From Planctomycetaceae bacterium (GTDB taxonomy: Bacteria; Planctomycetota; Planctomycetia; Planctomycetales; Planctomycetaceae), in the NCBI GenBank assembly GCA_023258825.1, contig JALQWE010000026.1:1-16750 (forward strand): 16,750 nt of DNA, given 5' to 3'. This document shows positions 1 to 7,825 of this stretch, in pieces (within the stretch, counting starts at the first letter, position 1; each line of letters starts with the position of its first letter). The notes beneath the pieces are model-generated. The model saw nothing but the letters and a program-made list of their open reading frames with translations. It searched no databases and was not told the origin of the DNA. The position numbers and the translations under genes were made by a program.

Positions 1-175
1 AGATCGCATCCGTCAGACTGCGGATCTGTGCTCGCAAGGGAAGCAGGTAGTCTTCCTCGACCTTCTGGCTGACGGCGTCATTCCAGTGCGGCTGAACTTC
101 CACCCACGCAGCTTCCAGTTTCCTCAATGCCTCTTCCAGTCGTGCACCGGGACTGACAAAATCCACACGCTTCAT
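1..175 (-). CDS. Hypothetical protein, N-terminal fragment (cut by window edge)
   Basis: I do not recognise this protein. An ATG at 175-173 opens a frame that stays open to the left edge, giving 58 visible residues beginning MKRVDFVSPG. A purine-rich GGGAGGG lies about 8 bases upstream of the ATG, a good ribosome binding site. The visible part is rich in Leu, Glu, Arg and Ala (for example LEEALRKLEAAW) and is predicted by eye to be helical, possibly a short coiled coil. There is no signal peptide or membrane segment. It lies 110 bases downstream of the thioesterase gene on the same strand. Codon choice and the binding site argue that it is real; an overlapping frame at 78-269 has the composition of a shadow. 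The C-terminus and the function are not visible. Confidence 0.6.
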   Translation of the reverse strand, partial: MKRVDFVSPGARLEEALRKLEAAWVEVQPHWNDAVSQKVEEDYLLPLRAQIRSLTDAI

Positions 176-285
176 GGCCACATCCCTCCCCGTGTATCGC
201 TTCCGCGCAATATCGCCACGCGTACTTCCATCGACAGCATGAATTAACCGCCCACACAGTCGCACCCACGGGGCACCACCCAAAC

Positions 286-714
286 TCAACTCTGAATTCC
301 AGCCACGTCTTCCGAACCTGTCCCCCGAGTCAATTCCACAAGATTCTCCGGGATCGGCTGAACCGCCCCAGACCGGTTCACACAGGCTAGCACTGAAGTG
401 GCTTCCGCAAGCAACTCATCACCTCGCATCAGGCGATAGCTATGCTCCAGCTTGGCCATCCCCGATTTGGTGATCTCCGTATGCAATGTCAGCAGGTCGT
501 CATAACGCGCCGAACGACGGTAACGTACGTCCAGGCGAGCCACCACCAGAAATAAACCAAGTTCCTCCATCCGGCGATAATTGCCCCCCTGCGCTCGGAA
601 CAATTCCGTACGACCCATTTCAAAATAACACAGGTAGTTGGCATGATGCAGAAAGCCCATGGCGTCCGTCTCACTGTAACGAACCCGAATCTGCATCTCA
701 TGACTCTTCAGCAT
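286..714 (-). CDS. Acyl-CoA thioesterase, YbgC/FadM-type hot-dog fold
   Basis: This is a predicted cytoplasmic thioesterase that hydrolyses acyl-CoA or similar thioesters. At 142 residues it has the usual length of a single hot-dog domain. The N-terminal block RVRYSETDAMGFLHHANYL matches the 4HBT/YbgC signature: the Asp (residue 17) is the expected catalytic acid, followed by the His-His-Ala-Asn-Tyr turn and the long helix ending in MGRTELFR. The middle (VVARLDVRYRRSARYDDLL) is the typical strand region. I chose the ATG at 714 because GTGGAG lies about 12 bases before it; a GTG at 732 would add six residues and has no clear binding site. It follows the TVP38-like gene by 93 bases with no terminator, so co-transcription is plausible. 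No tol-pal genes are nearby, so a Tol-Pal role like that of E. coli YbgC is not supported here. The substrate cannot be read from the sequence. Confidence 0.9.
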   Translation of the reverse strand: MLKSHEMQIRVRYSETDAMGFLHHANYLCYFEMGRTELFRAQGGNYRRMEELGLFLVVARLDVRYRRSARYDDLLTLHTEITKSGMAKLEHSYRLMRGDELLAEATSVLACVNRSGAVQPIPENLVELTRGTGSEDVAGIQS

Positions 715-807
715 GTCTGTTTCTGACTCCACACTCTATTCCGAATCCCACTGAAAACGGGCGCATTCTCCGAAATCCTGATGATCATTGCGAGACCGAA
801 GCAGACT

Positions 808-1536
808 TCATTGTTCCGCCGAACCCGCCTGCTGATGTCGTCGCCATTGAAGGTACAGGCGACGAGCCACGATCGGCATCAGCCCAAGGATCGTAAACAG
901 CCCCAGCACTCGGAAATTGACGACACCAGTCACTCCCTGGTCGGCCAGCACCTTCAATGTTGGCATGCTGGCGCCAGCCGCCACGTACAAGGCCGTACCC
1001 GGCAGCATTCCCAACTGGCTGACCCACCAGAAGGTGAACACTCTCATCGGCGTCAGCCCCATCACGATGTTGATCACAAAAAATGGCAACAGTGGTACCA
1101 GCCGCAACAGAAACAAATATGAAGCACCGTCGCGTTCAAGAGCCGCTTCGATCTCCTTCAGCCGCTCCGCAAAACGCTCTCGCACTCGATCACGCAGTAA
1201 ACGGCGACTGACCAGAAAGGCTGCTGTGGCACCGCTGGTGGACGCAAAGCTGGTCAGAATGAAGGCCGGCCAGAAGCCAAAAATCCAGCCAGCCGCCACG
1301 GTCATACCCGCTGCTGCTGGAACACTTGCGCCTGTGGCTGCTGTGTAAATCACAAACAGTGCCGAATAACTGGCGAGGCGATGCCCGCGACACCACGTCC
1401 GCACCGCCGTGTCATGCTCTGCCAGCCTCTGAAAACTCAGTTCATCACGAAAAAAATACAGAAGGACGCAGGCAATCGGAATCAATCCGATCAATGCCAG
1501 CCAGCGAAGTCCTGATAAGCGTCGAGTCGCTGTCAA
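808..1536 (-). CDS. TVP38/TMEM64 family (VTT/DedA-like) membrane protein
   Basis: This 242-residue integral membrane protein belongs to the VTT (SNARE-associated/DedA-like) superfamily, some members of which are lipid scramblases or flippases. One N-terminal membrane helix (about residues 10-28) is followed by the family core: a hydrophobic segment with AAAGMTVAAGWIFGFWPA, then a charged stretch (SRRLLRDRVRERF), then the conserved LLRLVPLLPFFVINIVMG and a Gly/Pro-rich re-entrant segment (LGMLPGTALYVAAGA). A last helix ends in a basic tail. The start is inferred to be TTG at 1536-1534, preceded by AGGACG; the frame remains open upstream but shows no ATG, GTG or binding site there, and the next ATG falls inside the core domain. 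In some bacteria this family sits beside a mercuric-reductase-like flavoprotein, but none is present here. Family assignment is firm; the transported molecule is unknown. Confidence 0.9.
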   Translation of the reverse strand: MTATRRLSGLRWLALIGLIPIACVLLYFFRDELSFQRLAEHDTAVRTWCRGHRLASYSALFVIYTAATGASVPAAAGMTVAAGWIFGFWPAFILTSFASTSGATAAFLVSRRLLRDRVRERFAERLKEIEAALERDGASYLFLLRLVPLLPFFVINIVMGLTPMRVFTFWWVSQLGMLPGTALYVAAGASMPTLKVLADQGVTGVVNFRVLGLFTILGLMPIVARRLYLQWRRHQQAGSAEQ

Positions 1537-1609
1537 CGTCCTGTCCCAAACAAAGATTTCAATGCCAATTCCTGCATCAGGCCCCCATGACCTGTTCCAC
1601 TGTCTGATG

Positions 1610-1642
1610 TTTACAATTTCGAGCCTACTCGACTTTTGTAAA
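1610..1642. repeat. Nested inverted repeat between STAS and TVP38 genes
   Basis: A perfect 7-base outer arm (TTTACAA at 1610-1616, TTGTAAA at 1636-1642) encloses a perfect 4-base inner arm (CGAG at 1620-1623, CTCG at 1628-1631) with a 4-base loop and small internal loops of 3 and 4 bases. It lies 12 bases beyond the STAS stop codon and 73 bases before the TVP38 start. No T-run follows on either strand in terminator position, so it may be an operator, an mRNA 3'-end structure or chance. Confidence 0.4.
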
Positions 1643-1654
1643 TCAGAACCCGAC

Positions 1655-2047
1655 TCAGGAACCCTGGGCCGTCAAGGCGTCCATCGCCGCTGCACGCGTG
1701 GGATAAGGCACCCAGAAACAGTCGGCCTTTGTATTCTCCAGCAGCATCAGGGTTTTCAGCATCTCGCGCATGTTGTCGGTCAAATGACAAAGGACCGCCT
1801 GCCCGCCATTGGACCGAGCTTTCTTCGCCAGCCGAATCAGTATGCCCACAAAGGTGGAACCGAAGTAATCGAGTTTCGAAAAATCCACCAGCAAATGCTT
1901 CGTTTCCGGGAGACTCAACAGTCGGTAGGCTTCGTTATACGCGTTCCGAATGTCGTTGTCCCGGAATTCCATGAAGGGACCCTGAGCCATCACGACAAGA
2001 ATGTCGCCCCGCTGCTCAAATTCGAAGACCTGCCTGACCTGACTCAT
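1655..2047 (-). CDS. STAS-domain protein (anti-sigma factor antagonist-like)
   Basis: A single-domain STAS protein of 130 residues, the family of SpoIIAA/RsbV switch proteins that bind anti-sigma factors and are controlled by serine phosphorylation. The pattern is complete: an N-terminal strand pair (RGDILVVMAQGPF), a helix, the central strand HLLVDFSKLDYFGSTFVGIL, then a helix (LIRLAKKARSNGG) and the strand QAVLCHLTDNMREML. Aligned by eye with SpoIIAA, Ser64 occupies the phosphorylated serine position, while the Asp usually before it is Gly. The start is ATG at 2047; a GTG codon directly precedes it, and the binding site is weak (GGCGGGTG). No anti-sigma kinase, phosphatase or sigma factor is in the window, so its partners must be encoded elsewhere. 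The 237-base gap upstream shows no terminator for the MATE gene that I would trust. Confidence 0.9.
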   Translation of the reverse strand: MSQVRQVFEFEQRGDILVVMAQGPFMEFRDNDIRNAYNEAYRLLSLPETKHLLVDFSKLDYFGSTFVGILIRLAKKARSNGGQAVLCHLTDNMREMLKTLMLLENTKADCFWVPYPTRAAAMDALTAQGS

Positions 2048-2284
2048 CACCCGCCACTGCTTTCAATCTGATTGACCTCCGGGAAGCTGCCCAGGTCGGC
2101 CTGCGGCACACCCCGATTTCAGTTTCCAAGTCTACATCACAGGATTCGTTCGCAAAATGCCAGCCACACCGACGAAATGCAAGTTTTCCTCTCGTTTTGG
2201 CCTTTTGTACCCACGTCCCCGGTGCGGTGACACCGTTTCCCCGGCAACCTGCAAAAAATTGACGCTTTTCAGCCCGCACTGGCT

Positions 2285-3721
2285 CTACTTCCCGTTCGTC
2301 GGCACATCCACCAGGTGGATTCGCGTCCAGCGGCCTGACCAGTATCGCAACAGCATCAGAACCCCCGCCAGGACAATATTCGCGGATGACGCCAGCCAGA
2401 GCCCACTCAGGGTTGGATTCTCTGACTCCACAATCAGCCACGCCGGCAGGACCATCACCAGCCAACTGCACCCCAGGATCATCAGCATCGGATAAAGTGT
2501 GTCCCCTGCCCCGCGAAGCGCTGAAGAAAACACCACGGCTAACGCGTCGAAGACGGAATAGACGGCCACAAAGTTCAACAGCACATGCGCGTCCGCTGCC
2601 AGTCCCGCAATGTCCACACCTTCCCCATCCGAACGGTCCGCAAAAAAGAAAAACGGCCACAACGCCTGCTGGGGAAAGGCGATCAACAGTGCTCCAGTCA
2701 ACCCCGTCCACGTCAGCCCCAGTATCACGGCATTGCGAGTCGTCCGACGCGCCCAGTCAGTACGCCCCGAACCCAGGTGATGTCCCACCAGCGTCTGAAT
2801 GGCAGTGCCAAATCCCAGCAGCGGAACGAAAATCAAGCCGTTCACGCTGAAGGCCAGATTTGTCGCCGCCAATGCTGTGCTGCTCAATCGCCCCACCAGC
2901 ATCAGAAATGCGGTGAAGCCGGAGTTGTCCACAAAAAAGTGCAGGCCACTCGGAATTCCAAATCGAACAAACTGCCGCAGTAAATTTCGGTCCACACCGC
3001 ACGACTCCCACAGCGGCAGGCTTAGGCGTCGACATTCCCGAACCAGTAACACTCCGTAAATCAGCAACTCCACACACCGCGCGGCAACCGTGGCCAGCGC
3101 GGCCCCCCGAATCCCCAACTCCGGAATCGGGCCAATCCCATACACCAGCAAATAGTCCATTCCGAAATTCAGTGATACCGCCACCAGACTGATCAACATC
3201 ACAATCGATGTCTTCCGCCGCCCACTGAAGAAACAACTCAGCGCCGTCGACACAAACAAAATCGGGCAACCTGCACACAACGTATTGAAGTACTGCGCTT
3301 CATACTCCACCACGACCGGCGGATGCCCCGTATAGGCCAGCAATGTCCGCGTCCACGGAATGCAGAACAACAACATTGTGCCCGTAAATAAGGCCAGCCA
3401 GATCGCCTGCCAGAGCGATGACATCATCCGCTCTGTTCGCCCCGCACCTTCGTATTGCGAAAGAAATGTGTTGGCGTAAAGCACTGTTCCCAGCGGTATG
3501 CAGATCACTGTCCAGTGCAGCATCGAAGCCGGTGTGACAGCCGCCAGAGCCTCTTCCGAACACCCCGCAAGGATGATTCTGTCCGCGGCATTCATCAGTG
3601 ACTGCGAACCCGCACTGACCATCAGCGGTAACGCAACACGCAGCAACTCCCACATGCTCCCCGCGTCCGCTGCTCCGGATTCCTGCGGCCGCTCACTCCC
3701 ACTGTCACTCGCTGTCGTCAT
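2285..3721 (-). CDS. MATE-family multidrug/toxin exporter
   Basis: A 478-residue inner-membrane exporter of the MATE family, which drives out organic compounds using a proton or sodium gradient. About 12 hydrophobic segments are visible in two halves. The first begins with LLRVALPLMVSAGSQSLMNA and AADRIILAG, the classic MATE start; the second half begins near RQFVRFGIPSGLHFFVDNSG and contains AIQTLVGHHLGSGR and the family-typical SSALRGAGDTLYPM. The start is set at ATG 3721 because GGGAG lies six bases upstream. A longer frame reaches a TTG at 3793 but would add a polar, unlikely N-terminus. It follows the small membrane protein gene by 112 bases on the same strand with no terminator seen. 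A short acidic loop (FADRSDGEGVDIAGL) interrupts the C-terminal half. The substrate is not predictable. Confidence 0.93.
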   Translation of the reverse strand: MTTASDSGSERPQESGAADAGSMWELLRVALPLMVSAGSQSLMNAADRIILAGCSEEALAAVTPASMLHWTVICIPLGTVLYANTFLSQYEGAGRTERMMSSLWQAIWLALFTGTMLLFCIPWTRTLLAYTGHPPVVVEYEAQYFNTLCAGCPILFVSTALSCFFSGRRKTSIVMLISLVAVSLNFGMDYLLVYGIGPIPELGIRGAALATVAARCVELLIYGVLLVRECRRLSLPLWESCGVDRNLLRQFVRFGIPSGLHFFVDNSGFTAFLMLVGRLSSTALAATNLAFSVNGLIFVPLLGFGTAIQTLVGHHLGSGRTDWARRTTRNAVILGLTWTGLTGALLIAFPQQALWPFFFFADRSDGEGVDIAGLAADAHVLLNFVAVYSVFDALAVVFSSALRGAGDTLYPMLMILGCSWLVMVLPAWLIVESENPTLSGLWLASSANIVLAGVLMLLRYWSGRWTRIHLVDVPTNGK

Positions 3722-3833
3722 CTGCGACTCCCGGTGCGCCCGGACGTCGTCAACCCGTCCATGAACACACCATGCCCCCCGTGTTTTGCTCAATGGCGAA
3801 CGCGACCACGCCGCACTCTGACTCCCCTTGAGG

Positions 3834-4064
3834 TCAGCTACGCCGCTCCCCGTCCACTTCCAGCCGACTTAATCGCGCTGCCGTTGACATACGAATCAGC
3901 AGAATCCCGGCACGCATCAGCCCCAATGCCGCAAACATCACCACGGAGGCCTCGACGATCTTCGGCTCCCGCGTATTCATGGCGAGGCCCAGACCCATTC
4001 GCAGGATCACGAGCGATCCACCGATCATCCCCCAGCCCGCTAATTCCCGCACCCAGAAGAACAT
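3834..4064 (-). CDS. Small two-helix membrane protein, function unknown
   Basis: I do not recognise this 76-residue protein. It has two hydrophobic segments, roughly residues 8-28 (GWGMIGGSLVILRMGLGLAM) and 39-57 (ASVVMFAALGLMRAGILLI), separated by a short charged loop (NTREPKIVE), and a basic C-terminal tail (RLSRLEVDGERRS). An AGGGG ribosome binding site lies about 8 bases before the ATG at 4064. The alternative overlapping frame at 3838-4092 encodes a Gly/Arg/Asp-rich sequence typical of a shadow, so I prefer this one. It sits between rsgA and the MATE gene on the same strand. It may be a small helper membrane protein, but no role can be stated. Confidence 0.65.
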   Translation of the reverse strand: MFFWVRELAGWGMIGGSLVILRMGLGLAMNTREPKIVEASVVMFAALGLMRAGILLIRMSTAARLSRLEVDGERRS

Positions 4065-4131
4065 CGCCCTGACCCCTTCGTTGCCCCATCATCCGCCCGC
4101 AAAAGGCTTTTCCGCCGTTCGCCGCGCAGAA

Positions 4132-4160
4132 CTTATCACCCGCGACCAGTATTTTTGCAG
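4132..4160 (-). promoter_or_regulatory. Weak candidate promoter before the small membrane protein gene
   Basis: Read on the minus strand, CTGCAA (4160-4155) and GATAAG (4137-4132) are separated by 17 bases, about 68 bases upstream of the ATG at 4064. GATAAG matches four of six bases of the -10 consensus; the -35 matches only three. This is a weak, chance-prone match in a region between rsgA and the next gene. Confidence 0.2.
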
Positions 4161-4289
4161 ATTTCCGCCGCGACTGCTATGCCGCCAATTCCGGCTGCCC
4201 CAGCATCCGTATGAAGCGTCTCGACGACCGCACGAACTTTCCCCCGCAACGCACTCACGGAATCCAGGTGTCCATTTCGCCCGGATCAC

Positions 4290-5483
4290 TCACGATTTGG
4301 CTGTGCCCCGAGCCGGATTCTTCCATGCCCACGTGTCGTCTTCCCTGAGTCGCAGGTAACTCTGATAACGTACCGTCGAAATCAGCCCGCTCTCAACCGC
4401 CATCTTCACACCACAATGGTCCTCATGAATGTGAGTGCAGTTGGGAAACCGACAGTAGGAAATGAACGGACGAAACTCAATGTAGTATCCGTCGACTTCC
4501 TCAAGCGATATGTTCCAGAGCTCAAACTGACGGATCCCCGGAGTATCACAGACCCAGCCGCCCAGCGATAAGGGAACAAGCCGCGCCCGACGTGTCGTAT
4601 GAGTCCCTTTGTGCGTCCAGTCACTCACATCTGCCGTCGCCAACCCCAGCTCCGGATCAATCGCGTTCAACAACGAAGACTTGCCGACGCCGCTCTGACC
4701 ACTCACCGCCGTCTGCCGTCCTCGCAACAAGTCACGCAGCCGGCCAATCCCCTCACCTGTTCGGGTGCTGGCCAGAACCACGGTGTAGCCCGCACGCCCG
4801 AACGCCCGGATATTCGGCAACAAACTCGTCGGGTCAATCAGGTCCGATTTGCTGATGCAGATCAATGGCAGGATTCCCCGTTCCTCTGCACACACAAGGT
4901 ATCTGTCCACCAGCTGCGGTCGAAACTCCGGATCCGCCGCTGACGTGACAATCAACACCTGATCGATGTTCGCGACAAGGATGTGCTCCCGCCCCTGACT
5001 GCCTCGAGACAGAATTCCATGGCGAGGCTCCACGCGCTCGATCACACCCTGAGTCGCGTCGCCTTCCTGACGAAACAACACCCTGTCCCCTGTGACCACC
5101 ACATTTCTGGCGTCTCGGGCCAGCGAACGCAGTACTCCCCGCACCGAACACGAATACTCCACTCCCGTCTGCTCGCATCGCACGATAATGTGCAACCCGA
5201 TAAAACTCGTGACCCGACCACGCAGACACGTGGTCTCGTCCACGTCCCGCAGCAGTTGGTCCCCCTCCACGCGAATCCCGACCATCGTGCGACGTCGGAA
5301 CAAATCTCCCCGCGCTGTCACCCGCTCTGTCTGGTTCACATCCGCAGCGTTCTCCTGATCGCTGAGCAGATCATGAGTCAGATTCTGCTGCCGAGCACGT
5401 GACTGCTTGTTTCGACGCAGGTCTACACGCACTTTGCTGCCGTGGTGCTTCGGCCGGTGATGCTTACGCCCTTTGTCCGCCAT
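4290..5483 (-). CDS. rsgA: Ribosome small-subunit GTPase RsgA (YjeQ/EngC)
   Basis: RsgA is a circularly permuted GTPase that checks the decoding centre during late 30S ribosome assembly. All its landmarks are visible in the 397-residue product. An OB-fold lies at about residues 85-165. The G motifs occur in permuted order: G4 as SKSD (211-214), G5 as AST (238-240), G1 GQSGVGKS (262-269), the G2 region around THTTRRA (294-300) and G3 DTPG (313-316). The C-terminal zinc site is formed by Cys344, Cys349, His351 and Cys357. The G4 motif has Ser where NKxD or TKxD is commoner. The protein is longer than the usual 290-350 residues because of a basic, His-rich N-terminal extension of about 65 residues (starting MADKGRKHHRPKHHG), probably rRNA-binding. 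The ATG at 5483 has GAGGGAG just upstream. Its neighbours are unrelated in function. Confidence 0.97.
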   Translation of the reverse strand: MADKGRKHHRPKHHGSKVRVDLRRNKQSRARQQNLTHDLLSDQENAADVNQTERVTARGDLFRRRTMVGIRVEGDQLLRDVDETTCLRGRVTSFIGLHIIVRCEQTGVEYSCSVRGVLRSLARDARNVVVTGDRVLFRQEGDATQGVIERVEPRHGILSRGSQGREHILVANIDQVLIVTSAADPEFRPQLVDRYLVCAEERGILPLICISKSDLIDPTSLLPNIRAFGRAGYTVVLASTRTGEGIGRLRDLLRGRQTAVSGQSGVGKSSLLNAIDPELGLATADVSDWTHKGTHTTRRARLVPLSLGGWVCDTPGIRQFELWNISLEEVDGYYIEFRPFISYCRFPNCTHIHEDHCGVKMAVESGLISTVRYQSYLRLREDDTWAWKNPARGTAKS

Positions 5484-5596
5484 TCACTCCCTCGTCTCCT
5501 GTACGGCGTCCGTCAGGCAAAGTTTCACTTTTCTGAAACGGCTCTCTGCCAACGCAGAAGGATCTGAACGCAAGCCGACGAATGCCCCCCGATCCC

Positions 5597-6742
5597 TCAC
5601 AGAATCGCCGATCCCTTCACCTCGATGCCCTTCAGCCGCATCTTCAACTCCTCAACGTTCGGAGAAATTTCAAACGCAGCTTCCCGGCTGATCATCTCGC
5701 GATTCACGAAGTCATAAAGGCTGTCATTGAATAACTGCATGCCTTCCGTCTTGCCAATTCGAATCGCCGCCCAGAGCTTTTCGTCCATCTCTTCCATCAC
5801 CAGCTTACGTACCGTGGGATTGAAACTCATGATCTCCACAATCGGTACTCGTGGAGGTACGTCGACCAGCGTTTTCAACAGCTTCTGACCCACAATGCAC
5901 TTCATGTTCATGGCAATACTCGCTCGAATTGCCTTGTGCATGTCGAACGGGAACAAGTCCAGAATACGCGAGATTGTTCCAGGAGCCCCCGGGGCGTGAA
6001 TGGTTCCAAATACCAGGTGCCCCGTCTCGGCCGCATGAATGGCCGTTTCGAAGGTCTCGCGGTCACGCATCTCGCCCACCAGCATAATGTCGGGGTCTTC
6101 ACGCACCGCATGCTTCATCGCGATATGAAAGTCAATCACGTCCTGACCAATTTCCCGCTGATTGATCAGGCACTTGTCCGATGTGTAGATGAACTCAATC
6201 GGGTCCTCAATCGTCAGAATGTGCTTGTTCATGTTGCGGTTGATCCAGTCCAGCATCGAGGCAATCGTCGTACTCTTGCCCGATCCTGTCACGCCCGCCA
6301 GCAACACCATCCCCTGGTCATATTTACAGTGATCCACCATGCAGGGCGGCAGAAACAGCTTTTCAAACGGCGGAATGGATCGCTCAATCTTTCGAGCCAC
6401 CATGCCGACTTTTCCTAATTGAGTCAGCAGGTTCACGCGAAATCGCCACGGCTCGTTGTCTGCCGTCACCACCTTCGAAAAGTCAGCACCCCCATTCATA
6501 TGGAAGATGTCCAGGTTGCGCTGGTCCATCATCGGGAATGTCAGCTCAATCATCTGACTTTCCCCAAGCGGCGGCATCTCCAGTTCCCGCAGCCCACCCC
6601 GAATGCGGAAAATCGGTGGCCGCCCAACCTGAAGATGAATGTCCGAACACTTGTGCTTGACCGCGAGTCGAAAAATCTTGTCGATCTCAAGCTCTTTACG
6701 CGGATCAAACGTGGACTTTTTCCAGTCTGCAATCAAAACCAT
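5597..6742 (-). CDS. pilT: PilT-family type IV pilus retraction-type ATPase
   Basis: A 381-residue hexameric secretion ATPase of the PilT branch of the PilB/PilT/VirB11 superfamily, expected at the inner-membrane base of a type IV pilus. An N-terminal PAS-like domain (about 15-120, with CSDIHLQVGRPPIFRIRG) is followed by the RecA-like core. The core has Walker A GVTGSGKST (150-158), the Asp box ILTIEDPIEFIY (175-186), Walker B DPDIMLVGEMRD (216-227) and the His box AETGHLVFGTIHA (238-250), which is strongly PilT-like. The C-terminal AIRNLIRE motif needed for retraction in classical PilT appears altered to AIRIGKTEGM (326-335). No other pilus gene is in the window. The start is ATG 6742, with only a weak GGA upstream. 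It lies 257 bases downstream of the histidine kinase gene and 113 bases before rsgA; a 6-base hairpin at 5522-5539 in that latter gap lacks a T-run. Confidence 0.93.
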   Translation of the reverse strand: MVLIADWKKSTFDPRKELEIDKIFRLAVKHKCSDIHLQVGRPPIFRIRGGLRELEMPPLGESQMIELTFPMMDQRNLDIFHMNGGADFSKVVTADNEPWRFRVNLLTQLGKVGMVARKIERSIPPFEKLFLPPCMVDHCKYDQGMVLLAGVTGSGKSTTIASMLDWINRNMNKHILTIEDPIEFIYTSDKCLINQREIGQDVIDFHIAMKHAVREDPDIMLVGEMRDRETFETAIHAAETGHLVFGTIHAPGAPGTISRILDLFPFDMHKAIRASIAMNMKCIVGQKLLKTLVDVPPRVPIVEIMSFNPTVRKLVMEEMDEKLWAAIRIGKTEGMQLFNDSLYDFVNREMISREAAFEISPNVEELKMRLKGIEVKGSAIL

Positions 6743-6999
6743 GTTGCGGGATTCCAGTGATTAAAATGAAGTCTTTGTCCGCTGCACCCGTGCCGCCGTC
6801 GTCTACAATCGATCACCTGACTGCTTTCTGATCGGCAGACCAGTCGCAAGGCTCCGAAATCACACCCAATTTTCGCCGGTTGCCCGCCCTTCGCCAACTG
6901 TTTTCGGGGCAAAATCCGCCGTTAACCTCCGGTTTCTGCAGCAGTTCGCTCAGTTGCAGCAACCCAGAACTGCTCAGACCGCCGTGGCTGCATGCCCGG

Positions 7000-7755
7000 T
7001 CAGCTGCCGACAATTCCCCCGTGGACAGCACCATCCGGCTTCGAACCGATCGGCAACATGATGGAAAACCGAGTTCCCTTGCCCGGTTCACTCTCACACA
7101 CAATCTGCCCATGATGCGCCTCCACGATCCGACGCACGGTCGGCAACCCCAGACCACTGCCGCCCGATCGCGTTGAAAAGAACGCCTGAAACATTCGGCT
7201 CCGCGTCTTCTCATCCATCCCCTTGCCCGTGTCAATGACTTCCAGCAGCACCACGTCGCCACGAACTCTTGTCAACAGGTCCACTGAACCACCGTCCGGC
7301 ATCGCTTCAATCGCGTTGCGACACAGATTGACCAGCGCCTGACGCATCAACGCCTTATCAATCATCACCAGCGGCAAGTCGCTGTCCAGATGAGTCCTTA
7401 ACTCGACTTCCATACTACCAGCCTGCGGCTCGAGGAATTCGACGTAGTCGGATACCACATCATTCAGATTCCCTTCCTCCAATCGCAGTTCCCCTGCCCG
7501 CGCAAACTGCAGAAATGCGTTCAGAATATCTTCCAGATTGCGACACTCCACCTGCAGACTCGCAATCCGTCGTATCATTCGCCGAGCCCGCGGTGTCTCG
7601 TCCCCTTCCAGATCCTCAGCCAGTAATTCCAGATTCATTCCAATTGTGGAGAGCGGGTTGCGGATCTCATGGGCCAGCCCACCAGCAAGCGTCGCCAGTT
7701 CCGTGTTCTGAGCCCGCAGGAATTCACGCTCCTGCTGCTCCGATGGACTTTCCAT
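7000..7755 (-). CDS. Cytoplasmic histidine kinase, NtrB-like, without sensor domain
   Basis: A 251-residue two-component sensor kinase core. The phospho-acceptor H-box is GGLAHEIRNPLSTIGM with His29. The ATP-binding domain shows the N-box NLCRNAIEAM (143-152), G1 DTGKGMD (175-181), an F-box region MFQAFFSTRSGG and G2 GSGLGL (199-204). There is no membrane helix, PAS or GAF domain: only about 20 residues precede the H-box region, so the kinase must receive its signal through a partner or by complex formation. The start is ATG 7755, with GGAGG seven bases upstream; a GTG at 7803 would add a Gly-rich tail and is unlikely. The gene begins just after the pnp terminator, so it probably has its own promoter, although I see no convincing one. 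No response regulator is adjacent. The next gene downstream is the PilT-like ATPase, but the 257-base gap makes a functional link only a guess. Confidence 0.93.
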   Translation of the reverse strand: MESPSEQQEREFLRAQNTELATLAGGLAHEIRNPLSTIGMNLELLAEDLEGDETPRARRMIRRIASLQVECRNLEDILNAFLQFARAGELRLEEGNLNDVVSDYVEFLEPQAGSMEVELRTHLDSDLPLVMIDKALMRQALVNLCRNAIEAMPDGGSVDLLTRVRGDVVLLEVIDTGKGMDEKTRSRMFQAFFSTRSGGSGLGLPTVRRIVEAHHGQIVCESEPGKGTRFSIMLPIGSKPDGAVHGGIVGS

Positions 7756-7825
7756 TTCCCACCCTCCACAACTGCCTGACACTCCGCCTCTGCCGCCAAC
7801 CACTGAAATCCACTCATCACGACAT

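Noticed and set aside
2245..2284. Six-T run (minus strand) after the MATE stop codon as a possible terminator
   Set aside because: The only hairpin before it is GCT/AGC with a GAAA loop, too weak to call.
2016..2711. 231-codon minus-strand frame overlapping the 3' half of the MATE gene
   Set aside because: It is in a different frame from a gene with clear transporter motifs, and its Gly/Arg/Cys-rich product is a typical shadow.
4089..4289. 66-codon minus-strand frame directly after rsgA
   Set aside because: No hydrophobic or domain pattern, Arg/Ser/Gly-rich composition and no clear ribosome binding site apart from the end of rsgA.
5522..5539. GTTTCA/TGAAAC hairpin between the PilT-like gene and rsgA
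   Set aside because: Six A/T-rich base pairs and no T-run following on the minus strand; not a credible terminator.
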